Positions 37,801-42,764 of a stretch of DNA of 64,000 nucleotides are shown one piece after another. Below the pieces are notes generated by a model. The model saw only the letters and a program-made list of their open reading frames with translations, did not search any database and was not told the DNA's origin. The stretch comes from Palaeococcus ferrophilus DSM 13482 (GTDB lineage: Archaea; Methanobacteriota_B; Thermococci; Thermococcales; Thermococcaceae): assembly GCF_000966265.1 (NCBI RefSeq), contig NZ_LANF01000018.1:99759-163758 (forward strand), written 5' to 3'. The stretch's first letter is position 1, and each line of letters begins with the position of its first letter. The translations under genes were made by a program, and so were the position numbers.

Positions 37801-38302
37801 CGGCACCGTGGCGGTGTATCAGCTTCCGGGGAGGGCAGAGGCCCCGAAGGGATACGCCTACGTGACCTACGCCCTCTTCAACGTTACCCACCCTGAGAGC
37901 TGGTCTCTGAGGAACGTCACGCTCCGCTTCCGTGTCTCCAAGGAGTGGATGAGCGAGAACAACGTGAGCGCCGATGGGGTTCTCCTCCTCCGCTGGGAAG
38001 GTAAATGGGTTGAGTACCGGCCGAAGTTTGAGTACGAGGATCTCAGGTACGCCTACTACAGAGTCAAGGTTCCGGGATTGTCTCTCTTCGCTGTGGCGGA
38101 GAAGGTTGGGGTTCCCACCCCGCCCTCGCCTGGAACCAACGAGACGACCGAAACGGAAACAACCACCACCCCCAGCCCAACGGAGACTCCGTCGAGCTCT
38201 CCATTGCCGCCAAGCACGGAGGGCGGGAGCAACCTGCCCTACTACGCGCTCGGGATAGCGGTGCTGATACTCATAGGACTCTACCTCTACCGGAGGCGGT
38301 GA
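25829..38302 (+). CDS. Giant secreted, membrane-anchored surface protein with beta-helix and Ig-like repeats
   Basis: A 4157-residue protein starting at ATG 25829 (GGGGGTG before it). In order: signal peptide (1-30); LamG/concanavalin-like domain (31-220); Ig-like and FN3-like domains (222-395); a NosD/PbH1-type right-handed beta-helix (about 400-657); a run of Ig-like units (about 756-1807) in which FVPPTPENGS-type motifs recur five times; a second long beta-helix (about 2019-2890); mixed beta domains; a charged helical stretch (about 3547-3650); a PGF-pre-PGF-like domain (about 3967-4094); a Thr/Ser/Pro-rich stalk (TETETTTTPSP); and a C-terminal helix ending YLYRRR. N-glycosylation sequons are very dense. 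It is probably displayed on the S-layer, for adhesion or polysaccharide binding; its ligand is unknown. Confidence 0.88.
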   Translation: MRKATIMLVYLLLASYLNVGFVGFAPVSAGGNVVFSDDFNDNSLDTSKWTEDVVGGGNSYTEANGEAEFVVFGHYGWDSGHALLRSRSIHLNNWSSITLSGRWKFTDPGTAEMLVRVEDLNSSNFVGVHYVSWPSEQVSYRYYSNSVTEDRTIPRDYVPFKVVIYKDRFEYWEGGALVKTIYTTSMASVTDFQVVIGGWDYSAYYSHMYFDDIAVEYTPGTPPENPLSITIVSPEEGIYNTTTIDLNVTANKPVDEWHYSLNGGKNVTFTPNTTITAQEGDNSLKVYALAGDESAMAQVSFYVNLTKDTTPPGTVKNLTHEVGSDYILWTWENPDDKDFDEALVYIDGTFEGGTANGEWLLDGLSPGETHTIGILTNDTSGNVNTTWVNDTATTLVPSETVYVKESGWWYEGGAFNPSETPLGDGIDACVPGGTVVVLPGTYGESVEVYTPLTIEGHGAVITGDGSEWDIGMKPVVYVGSDNVTVRDLTVVTSISNIGIWLDGVWNSIVEGSNITVTEPGEDVRYGIYLSYGGGNTVRNNKVSVSGFQGVGIYVYEEEGRSDVYNNTVTITGDSADGILVFYTSADVHGNSVQISGVGGTPGYALYLYGAGDSSVDDNDVVTSLNEANAWAIGVIGEFSGTLSGNTVNDLPVDIVCPGDCMIRSIEESERPTPPEGYSDIDEFLEASADSWLYLTFHYGDSALEGLNEDSLGIWRFSEGWTLDGVSDQSLDTAGNTVGANLTQFSIFAPLARFQMDTTPPVLTFVPPTPANGSLLGNPAVTINVTASENLTSALLEFDGVNHTMGGSGREWSYTLSVPDGPHSFRVYGQDLAGNNGTSEERSFEVDTKAPTYSNAGQDREGIPPGGTVNIHALWSDPHLSEAVLYTNITGSWDAFDEVFFEGTYGWSNFSISMDEPGSYCWYIKGIDELEHSNETPVYCFEVYSPPEIVSYSPESPVESYVGEPVTFTVTANQVVNVTWYVGEGEVKREENVETSSYTNSTAGEGEYSVYAVVENANGSDSVSWVWYVYPRPGVVISFVDPTPKEGAMLSVRSVTINVTSSVDLDNATLEWNGVNESMSGSGMSWWLNKGNLSDGSYIFRVYGSADGIVNWTEERRIEVDATPPELLESGQSADLLRIGENIALFAEWSDPHLDTVVLWSNTTPGDGGFVWDSRPLEVVDGWSNWTVSITEDMAGKTFCWHMVANDTFGNEEQSDELCFSVEERLEITSFSPEAEEVTYPPSGSAAFSIELNQIANVTWSINGTEVLSGEGDSSTYTNSTLLVGLWNVSVTASNENGEVSHWWLMRVEEADTTPPALWFVKPTPSNGSFINSGEVTFRLLSNESLSSAVLVLDGDNHPMTGGGTEWTLELSLPKGVHIFHAEAVDMSGNANETEERSFTVDLTPPSLSFVPPTPENGSLLGAHVYKFAVNASENLTSAVLELDGVNVTLFGSGMHWESGWMYTLNDGSHRFRVYGTDRAGNLGISELCVFEVDTTMPSVNQDLVNLTVTSSMGDVIHAKAERKSAAGVILNVTDAHPGIYTVDFNPDANTPQEGWYRLETGSYESGEPFFIPFNTSEEEYVVYHIHVADAAGNIGYEKYIYLTVEDTTPPGGMGYFDLSTYVGGAIVSWINPNDEDFDHTELWVNESLVGNFTGEPGSSMEQAVSLTPGGTYNISVVPVDRYGNRGVPMWRVVTIPYPDLGKASYVPPTPENGSELSSNITYVTVKVSSDERMAACTMVWDGASYGIPATTEWVTYIDERGKMHSKLVYTCVKSFSGHLNGEHYFYALVYDGYGNSRTLEVRHINVQWPCFEDCRLEVTSPGDGSNVMSLLVPINFTMVGNALPEGYTLTIEGLEYKENFLPNISYTWVGDELKVNGSYVFDMRPLIEKLGKLLESGEPLGLTITAEGRCGGKVTGETAFTLCKGNRPPEMKVDLHTHYRPGESVVPGIKVEDPDGNLEGLYISINGGPYVSYTAGTDISENLTRYATNAVAIKAADLCGAETVETLKVEVSGPPVRGDWVVNESQACYGREYTVNGSILITENGSLTLRNCKAHVLGKGMDVNGTFRVLGGSLVDGPSLSLTGRGGTLDVEYSTLRGFENGEFTGTVSALNSHLIGNFAFPFSEVILDGSEIEGGATVSGSLTVKDSTFHSGAGLRYLRNGLPGENLSVVNSTFVDGDRGIEVVGDLSDWHWTLRDLEIENNRGCGLHFEDPSYSYATQTVKGAVVRNNGKGVCIKNARLRFENSVVESNDEANFDLDLGTNWLYVVGSNVTGSRYAFLARNTGGIEMWDTNVSGSVSPYPGYFIVHVSGGKKAGFKNGDAGNFYAYVDGELLVKSYHLQDGKITVHPGGTLRVEDTDGIPATNPLDRDASVLRKMTVKGEAGSEESTLILLNSKLEDTTVESYSKEVLVRGCHIEGGSLAFNTNFFWNPEDTETLSEVIGEDSEWFYSTSMPAEDWVYTTSTAGMEASDEPFYADSYSSHFTGGTEVGEFTDLYLKKVVTLDTLPAQAWLNYYAISGVEVYINGRKVVDELDHRAQLSYAYGWGGAIITAHPLMDVIDVGGYLRRGENVIAVHVRSPDSYPYLQLGAFKATLHVVEGMAGLTDSVVKAPVTGVAARLIVARDEVDSNITLSYYSRVRISDSTLRGGIGAEGSLELLRSELIGSGRGRGINAGQVFNVLVNESTVRGFSQGIYAHPGRRGTSTLGIYSSRISGNGVGVYARGINMTVRSSYIMHNGEGIDLSYVGGRVKDSLISDNGVGILVHPYVGGGLLVDHDTVVGNDVGLSVKDGNGESVVVTNSIIQNNDLGLLVNGSASIITMNNSIVNTRGVHIVRNSAYTVLKRTDWGGHEPLLVKNYTGGTMYTADGEESENYDILVDEGTLTLVDTVETGSGWGSSLLGAFLSVYPMDGDEVKGVVTLAGSASSRSGIAKVNYTLVWNGTEELIEEATPNSYEYHDYVTFDSLARNLTGLGYLKFTAKASDGTSVSAVRRVYFGNAHIDIVSVFVNHPRAVYAYRRYHEGDRDTSMPYDERFANVTVTLRNTGSLMGVAKVELVLPEYIERHTGRVNLLVAVPGGMSGEFHALIPITAYDPITLKWDPLPDELPSDHGIPMEVRLYDLDGIVRDEVSREIGFDLGPVFRIESYSAYPYTRQWCQNEPDKCHVKEFSDGTTYTYDGDGDGDLEAAESHHFDLDIRNVGDMTAYIKLVNVRDQIPERDPNAHYKFLRMMSVPIEEESSVYTLDVESANLTGLAPPGKLKWIYGAWMPWWHDDPPKWIPPVNFSGDYMTSVAVNYVPYENGQPSDWVYTTYSINYEKTPVKALNKTFVPFSESLGPVQIDVLGINGNKTYMRLRNTDENIYYSYYVEGAYDMNPEGYVWYHVIPPGFEFKAIADQSKEPGTVIPHYRVNAGVDYSLLFNELQLAAIATEGALKVYDIDVPVETIVMAIAKSGLKIGNIVENIDFPNNQTIEEYSQSSSAVQVNAMLSADNTTIVPLTLNDFVRWEDDYGMDQGYYYNLTHLSEIPLDAKVNVLTTLAKAIVTDEELQTVFIETVLEVVDNDVLNEVYKNVQEMKEPPDPGDEVEENLNDMKDDINAMLVEYLKEEIKKQKSFQELDPKEQKKALKKSGKSIAAAIETFEKMGEWAFYNIYAVMTKPSPMQIQVLDPPANYTVEAEKMDRVVLLGGEAGNLDGWGNVSLTFGNPDVYRAEYIVPTLATKVGPLFNGTLESMRVEVDGRREGQMLGEVRMEIRPDARNASVVFALFRNDAFAKAFAGAYMTRIESFNVSIENNTLFLSAEGELASLPEDKEVHITLNVGRILTNATIVRKGHYRVVELKPAFGIDPSKVETSFGGNATLSEGTAGNGTIIVASPGNGTVEPPEIVVNPTELYAGGTVGIATSEPCLVNWTLGELTGEGALVTTEGLKPGNYTLSVTCTYGNLTENKEFPIGLLKRPTVERKADGASISSEGSEWVRVITGTDIYRIYFIPNGPINGTVAVYQLPGRAEAPKGYAYVTYALFNVTHPESWSLRNVTLRFRVSKEWMSENNVSADGVLLLRWEGKWVEYRPKFEYEDLRYAYYRVKVPGLSLFAVAEKVGVPTPPSPGTNETTETETTTTPSPTETPSSSPLPPSTEGGSNLPYYALGIAVLILIGLYLYRRR

Positions 38303-38370
38303 GGTTTTTCTTTTCCCCTTTTTTGTGGGGTGCGGCAAAAGTCTAAATACCCTTAGGGCTACTCCAAACC

Positions 38371-39912
38371 ATGAGCCCATGCAGAATCCTTCTGGTTACA
38401 GGAAAACTTGCGGAACCCCTCGTGCGGAAGTACGGTGAAGGCTGTGACGTCTTTGTAACTCCCGTCAGCGTTGCGGCATTTCTCACCCCCGAACTTATTG
38501 TGCAGTATTTGAAAAAGGCCGGGGTAAAGAGCGAGGATTATGACCTGATCCTCATTCCCGGATTGGTGAGGGGTTCGGCCCAGCTCATAGAGGACGAGCT
38601 CGGGATTCCCACCTTCAAAGGACCGAGGAACGCGATGGATTTACCGCGGGTCTTGAAGGCTTTTCGGGAAGGTTTCAAGCTCAGCAAGGACGTTCCTGCA
38701 GATAATCTCTTCTCCTTCGACGCACTCAAGAGGGTTGAGGACATCAGGAACAGGACGAGGAACAGGAACTACATTGAGGAGGCTCTGAAAAAGCCCTGGA
38801 ACGTCCTCATCGGCAACCTGCCAGCTGGAAGGGACTTTCCTGCAAGGATTCTCGGCGAGGTCGTGGACGCTCCGAAGCTCGGGGTTGAGAAAACCGTTGA
38901 GAAGGCCATCTACTACCTCCGCGAGGGGGCGGATATAATCGACATCGGCATGGTGGCGGGTGAGACGAACCTCGACTTCGTGGAGGAAATCCCAGAGATA
39001 CGCGAGCGGATTGGAGAGGCTGGCTTTGAAGCCCCTGTCAGCTTTGACTCCCTGAACGAGCGCGAGATTGGGGCCGGACTGAATTACGCCGACCTCTTCC
39101 TCAGCGTCGATGCTGGCAACCTTGAGGTCCTTGTAACGGAAAAGCCCGTCGTTTTAATCCCCACCAACCAGAAGGAGGGGTATTTCCCCACTAAGCCCGT
39201 TGAGAGAGTCGAGTTCCTTGAAACGCTCAAGGAGAGGGCCCTCGACCTTGGATACAAAACGATAATTCCAGACCTTATCCTTGAGCACGTTCCCCACCTG
39301 GCGCGTTCGATAACGGCCTTCCAGCTCTACCGCGAGAGAAATCCAGACGACGTCCTTCTTGCTGGAGTCGGGAACGTGGTGGAGCTTTACGATGCGGACA
39401 GCGTCGGTATGAACGCCCTCCTCGCCGGAATCGCGAAGGAGCTTTCAATAAACCTCCTCCTGACAACGGAGGTCAGCGCGAAGGCGAAGGGTTCGGTGAG
39501 AGAGTTGAGAAGGGCCGTTGACATGAACCTCTTTGATACTCCCAAAGACCTTGGCTTCGACCTGCTCCTCCTCAAGGAGAAAAGGAAGACCGAGTGGAGC
39601 TTCGAACCAGCCGGGGAGGTTGTTGAGGCGCGAGAAAGGCCCGTCGAGCTTGAGCCGCTCTATTTCCGCATCTGGCTGAAAGGCGGGAGGATATGGGTGA
39701 ACGCCCACAGGGGAACTGAAGCGGTTCTCACGATAGTGGGCGATGATCCAAATGCGATAATTGACACAATTATTGAACGCTTCAAGATAAGCCCCAGGCA
39801 CGCTTTCTACCTCGGCAGGGAGCTTGAGAGAGCCTACACGGCCCTAAAGCTGAGGAGGGGCTACGTTCAGGAGATTGAGCTCTTCGGGGAGTTCTACTGG
39901 GGCGGGAGATAG
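38371..39912 (+). CDS. Dihydropteroate synthase-related protein
   Basis: A 513-residue archaeal protein. The N-terminus (RILLVTGKLAEPLVRKYGEG, LILIPGLVRGSAQLIEDE) matches the domain that precedes the pterin-binding barrel in this family. The middle has DIIDIGMVAGETNLDFVEEI and PVSFDSLNEREI, with EVSAKAKGSVRELRRAVDM later. True DHPS makes dihydropteroate; the archaeal relative is thought to act in methanopterin-like folate synthesis, but its reaction is unproven. A TATA-like TAAATA about 26 bp before the ATG suggests a leaderless mRNA. It overlaps the convergent ATPase gene by 19 bp. Confidence 0.85.
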   Translation: MSPCRILLVTGKLAEPLVRKYGEGCDVFVTPVSVAAFLTPELIVQYLKKAGVKSEDYDLILIPGLVRGSAQLIEDELGIPTFKGPRNAMDLPRVLKAFREGFKLSKDVPADNLFSFDALKRVEDIRNRTRNRNYIEEALKKPWNVLIGNLPAGRDFPARILGEVVDAPKLGVEKTVEKAIYYLREGADIIDIGMVAGETNLDFVEEIPEIRERIGEAGFEAPVSFDSLNEREIGAGLNYADLFLSVDAGNLEVLVTEKPVVLIPTNQKEGYFPTKPVERVEFLETLKERALDLGYKTIIPDLILEHVPHLARSITAFQLYRERNPDDVLLAGVGNVVELYDADSVGMNALLAGIAKELSINLLLTTEVSAKAKGSVRELRRAVDMNLFDTPKDLGFDLLLLKEKRKTEWSFEPAGEVVEARERPVELEPLYFRIWLKGGRIWVNAHRGTEAVLTIVGDDPNAIIDTIIERFKISPRHAFYLGRELERAYTALKLRRGYVQEIELFGEFYWGGR

Positions 39913-41270
39913 GTTTTTACCTCCTCGAAGTCTCTCAAATCCCAGACCAAAAAGCCTTCTTTTCTGAGATTTTCTTTCTCTTCAAGCCTTTTGGCAATCA
40001 ACCCGTATTCTTTCTCCCATTCGCCTAGTCCGACAAGTTCCGATTTTCTCCCCAAGTCCTTCAGAATTCCCCTCGCCTCCCTCTCGCTTAAGTTCTTCCA
40101 CTTGACCTCGACGAAGAGCGCCTTCCTCTCGCGCTCGTTCAGAGCTACTAAATCAATCTCCTCGCCCTTACGCCACCACTTTCCAATCTTGGTGAACCTG
40201 AAGGGAAGCTTTTCGGCCTTGTTCACCTCCCTGAGGAAGTCCGCGCTGGCCTTTTCAAAGACGAAGCCGAGATAGTGGTTGTACTCCTCCTCAAAGTTCT
40301 CAATGTAGCCAAAGTCGAGGAGCTGAGAACGGTTGGGGTAAACGAAGCGGAACCAGAAGTTGAAGTAGAGGTCGCTTAGGTAGTAGCGCGCGTTCCTATT
40401 CCTTTCTGGCTCGCCCACAGGATGCCTCTCTTCGACTATGTGGAGAGTCTGCAGGTTGCTGAGGTACTTTGAGACGGTTGAGCCCGGAAGCCCCGTGAAG
40501 CTCACTATCTCCCCGAACTTCGTCTTTCCAAAGGCTATGGCCTTAAGTATCGCAAAGTACCTCGCAGGTTCCCTCAGTTCGCTCCTGAGGAGGAACTCGG
40601 CCTCGTCGAAGAGCGGCTTGTTGGGCTGGAAGACCTCTTCGAGGCTCTCCCCAGCATTCAGCCTGAACTGGACTTCCCTGATGTAGGCGGGAATACCGTC
40701 GGTTATTCCGTATATCCTCACGAGCTCCTCCCAGCTTTTCTCCGGGAAGAACTCCTTCAGGTGGAGAAAGCTCAGGGGCTTAAGCATTATGGAGAGCGTC
40801 CTCCTGCCGTAGAGGGGGCTTTTGTAGCCGAGGACGTGGCTCTCCATCACGCTGATGGCCGAACCCGTCAGGACGAGCTTGAGCTTATCGGCAGAATCCC
40901 AGATCTTCTGGAACTTCGAAACCAGCCCCCTGTTGGCCTTCAAAAGGTTCGGAAACTCGTCTATTATCACGACAACTCCAGAACCGTCGAGGAGCTCGAA
41001 AAGCTCCTCCCATGAGAGCTCGGCCCTCTCAACAAGCGGGTTTCCGAGGACCTTTGCGACTAAGCTCTTGAACGTCCTGAGGTTCTCGCTCTCGAGGGTC
41101 TCCTCCGCGAAGAAGTAGATGTGGGGAACGTTTTCCACCGACTTCTTAACGAGTGCGGTCTTTCCAACCCTTCTCCTCCCGTAAACTATTATCATCTCTT
41201 TCCGGCTGCTCTCATAGGCCCCTCTGAGGGCTTTCAGCTCTCCAACTCTATCAACAAATTGTTCACTCAT
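39894..41270 (-). CDS. Archaeal AAA+ ATPase (DUF234-type C-terminus)
   Basis: A 458-residue STAND-like ATPase of the family expanded in Thermococcales. It has FVDRVGELKALRGAYESS, Walker A YGRRRVGKTAL, Walker B VVIIDEFPNL and sensor LVLTGSAISVM, then a winged-helix part (FTGLPGSTVSKYLSNLQTLH) and a nuclease-like C-terminal region (GEEIDLVALNERERKALFVEVKWK; E-D-ExK pattern) ending VWDLRDFEEV. The ExK suggests a restriction-like fold. TTAAATAG 25-30 bp before ATG 41270 suggests a leaderless start. Cellular role is unknown; members may belong to mobile or defence gene sets. Confidence 0.88.
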   Translation of the reverse strand: MSEQFVDRVGELKALRGAYESSRKEMIIVYGRRRVGKTALVKKSVENVPHIYFFAEETLESENLRTFKSLVAKVLGNPLVERAELSWEELFELLDGSGVVVIIDEFPNLLKANRGLVSKFQKIWDSADKLKLVLTGSAISVMESHVLGYKSPLYGRRTLSIMLKPLSFLHLKEFFPEKSWEELVRIYGITDGIPAYIREVQFRLNAGESLEEVFQPNKPLFDEAEFLLRSELREPARYFAILKAIAFGKTKFGEIVSFTGLPGSTVSKYLSNLQTLHIVEERHPVGEPERNRNARYYLSDLYFNFWFRFVYPNRSQLLDFGYIENFEEEYNHYLGFVFEKASADFLREVNKAEKLPFRFTKIGKWWRKGEEIDLVALNERERKALFVEVKWKNLSEREARGILKDLGRKSELVGLGEWEKEYGLIAKRLEEKENLRKEGFLVWDLRDFEEVKTYLPPQ

Positions 41271-41320
41271 GATTATCATAATCTAGTGTGAACTATTTAA
41301 GCCTTTCCCTGCGGGGCCTC

Positions 41321-41465
41321 TCACCGGGCCACCTCCAGCATGTCCCTCAAATCCCACACCAGGTCCAGCCCTGTTCAACCTCAAGAGGAACTCCTTGGCA
41401 ACTCCTTTAAAGACTCCCCCGCGCGGATCGAGACCAAAATGGGCGAAATACCTGTGATTAAAATG
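41321..41465 (-). pseudogene. Remnant of a second archaeal ATPase gene (C-terminal end)
   Basis: In the gap upstream of the intact ATPase, the minus strand reads HFNHRYFAHFGLDPRGG, then VFKGVAKEFLLRLNRA, and after a one-base shift near 41370 LDLVWDLRDMLEVAR and a stop at 41321. The last part matches the VWDLRDFEEV tail of the neighbouring ATPase. A stop (TAG, 41466-41468) closes it upstream. It appears to be the decayed 3' end of a paralogue in the same orientation. Confidence 0.6.
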
Positions 41466-41519
41466 CTAAATATCAATGCCCCAATTCCCGCTTTTTCTTC
41501 TGATCACTTGCCATCGGGT

Positions 41520-42089
41520 CTAACCAAACGTCTGAACGATGTAGACGCAGTTTTCGAGCGTCATGTTCTCGTAGGTGCACGTGGGGGCGTAGGCCACCCC
41601 AACCCCCGTCAGGGCGAACTCCCTGCGGAGAATGTTCTCCCTGTGGCCCGGGGAGTTCATCCATCCAGCTATCGCCTCCTCCACGATTGCCGACTCCTCT
41701 GGCGGGCCCGCGTAGAGGAACAGGTTCTCTCCTCCCCACACTATGGTCTCGCTCTTTCCGTCCGAAACGCTCCTTGGAGTGTAGCCCACCTTGGCGAAGC
41801 GGTCGCGGAAGGTTTCGCCCTCGGGGCTCTCGTGGGAGAAGTAGTTCCTCCTTGCCATGTCCTCCGCGTGCATCTGCGCTGCCTCGGTCAGGCGCTCGTC
41901 CCATGAGAGAGGAGGCAGTCCGTGGGATTCTCTAACCTCGTTGACCCTCTCAAATATCTCGCTTCCTATTCCCTTAAGGTCGAGAACAGTGGAATCCTGC
42001 TCAACCATCCCCCTACTTTCCCTCTCGGAAACGCAGCCGGTCGCCATGACAAGGAGGATGAGGAGTACAATAACTTTCGGTGCTTTCAT
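41520..42089 (-). CDS. CAP (SCP/PR-1) domain lipoprotein
   Basis: A 189-residue protein. The N-terminus KVIVLLILLVMATGCVSE is a signal peptide with a lipobox-like Cys (ATGC), so it is probably exported and lipid-anchored. Residues about 45-189 form a CAP domain: RVNEVRESHGLPPLSWDERL, AQMHAEDMARRNYFSH, WMNSPGHRENILRREFALTG and GVGVAYAP. The two His and nearby Glu are the family's cleft residues. Function of prokaryotic CAP proteins is unclear. GAGGTGG lies five bases before ATG 42089; a TTTAAAAG TATA-like box is near 42112. Confidence 0.88.
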   Translation of the reverse strand: MKAPKVIVLLILLVMATGCVSERESRGMVEQDSTVLDLKGIGSEIFERVNEVRESHGLPPLSWDERLTEAAQMHAEDMARRNYFSHESPEGETFRDRFAKVGYTPRSVSDGKSETIVWGGENLFLYAGPPEESAIVEEAIAGWMNSPGHRENILRREFALTGVGVAYAPTCTYENMTLENCVYIVQTFG

Positions 42090-42152
42090 ATGTACCACCT
42101 CGTTGGGAAAGCTTTTAAACCCTTCACTCACTCTCACCAATAGGTGATGCCC

Positions 42153-42764
42153 TTGAAATTCAGGGGAAAGACTTTTGGAAATACGGCGAGAATTGAGTTT
42201 GAGATACTGACCCTTGGCGAGATTAAAATTGAAGACCTCCGTGATTTTGACGTTGATACCATAAAGGTCGAGATTAAGCCCACGTCATCCGGACTGAAGC
42301 TCATAGGGATATGGGAAGGCGAGATTGAGAAGGCCGGCGAGGGAATAATGCGCGCCCTCGAGGAGTCCCACAAGCTGAGGGAGAGGATAATAAACAGGAT
42401 GCGCTCCCGCGTGGAGAAGCTGAGGGGGATACTCCACAGCCTTGGTTTCAGGGAGGAGGTCGTGGACTACGGCAGCTACCTGAAGTTCTCGAAAAAGGTC
42501 GGCAAGTACGAGCTCGTTGTTATGGTCTCCACAAGGACGAGCGGGGTCAGGATGGAGATATACGGCGGCGAGAAGAAGGTCATAACGCCCGAGATAGAGA
42601 CGCTCTTCGAGGAGGTTGACGTCGAGGAGCTCGAGACCTACGAGTTTGAGGAGGAGCCCCAGGAGAGGCTCGTTATAAACATTGAGATTCCAGAGGACGA
42701 CGAGAAGCCGGAGAACAAAATTGTGGAGGCAATAAAGATAATAGAGAACCTCCTGATGGTCTGA
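42153..42764 (+). CDS. Conserved hypothetical protein
   Basis: A 203-residue soluble protein, mainly alternating beta strands and charged helices (SHKLRERIINRMRSRVEKLRG), with an acidic tail (EIPEDDEKPENKIVEAI). I recognise no domain. I placed the start at TTG 42153 because GGTGAT lies four bases before it, the same spacing used by many genes here; the ATG at 42147 overlaps that ribosome site. Its stop abuts exactly the end of the convergent nuclease-like gene. It is divergent from the CAP lipoprotein gene. Confidence 0.6.
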   Translation: MKFRGKTFGNTARIEFEILTLGEIKIEDLRDFDVDTIKVEIKPTSSGLKLIGIWEGEIEKAGEGIMRALEESHKLRERIINRMRSRVEKLRGILHSLGFREEVVDYGSYLKFSKKVGKYELVVMVSTRTSGVRMEIYGGEKKVITPEIETLFEEVDVEELETYEFEEEPQERLVINIEIPEDDEKPENKIVEAIKIIENLLMV

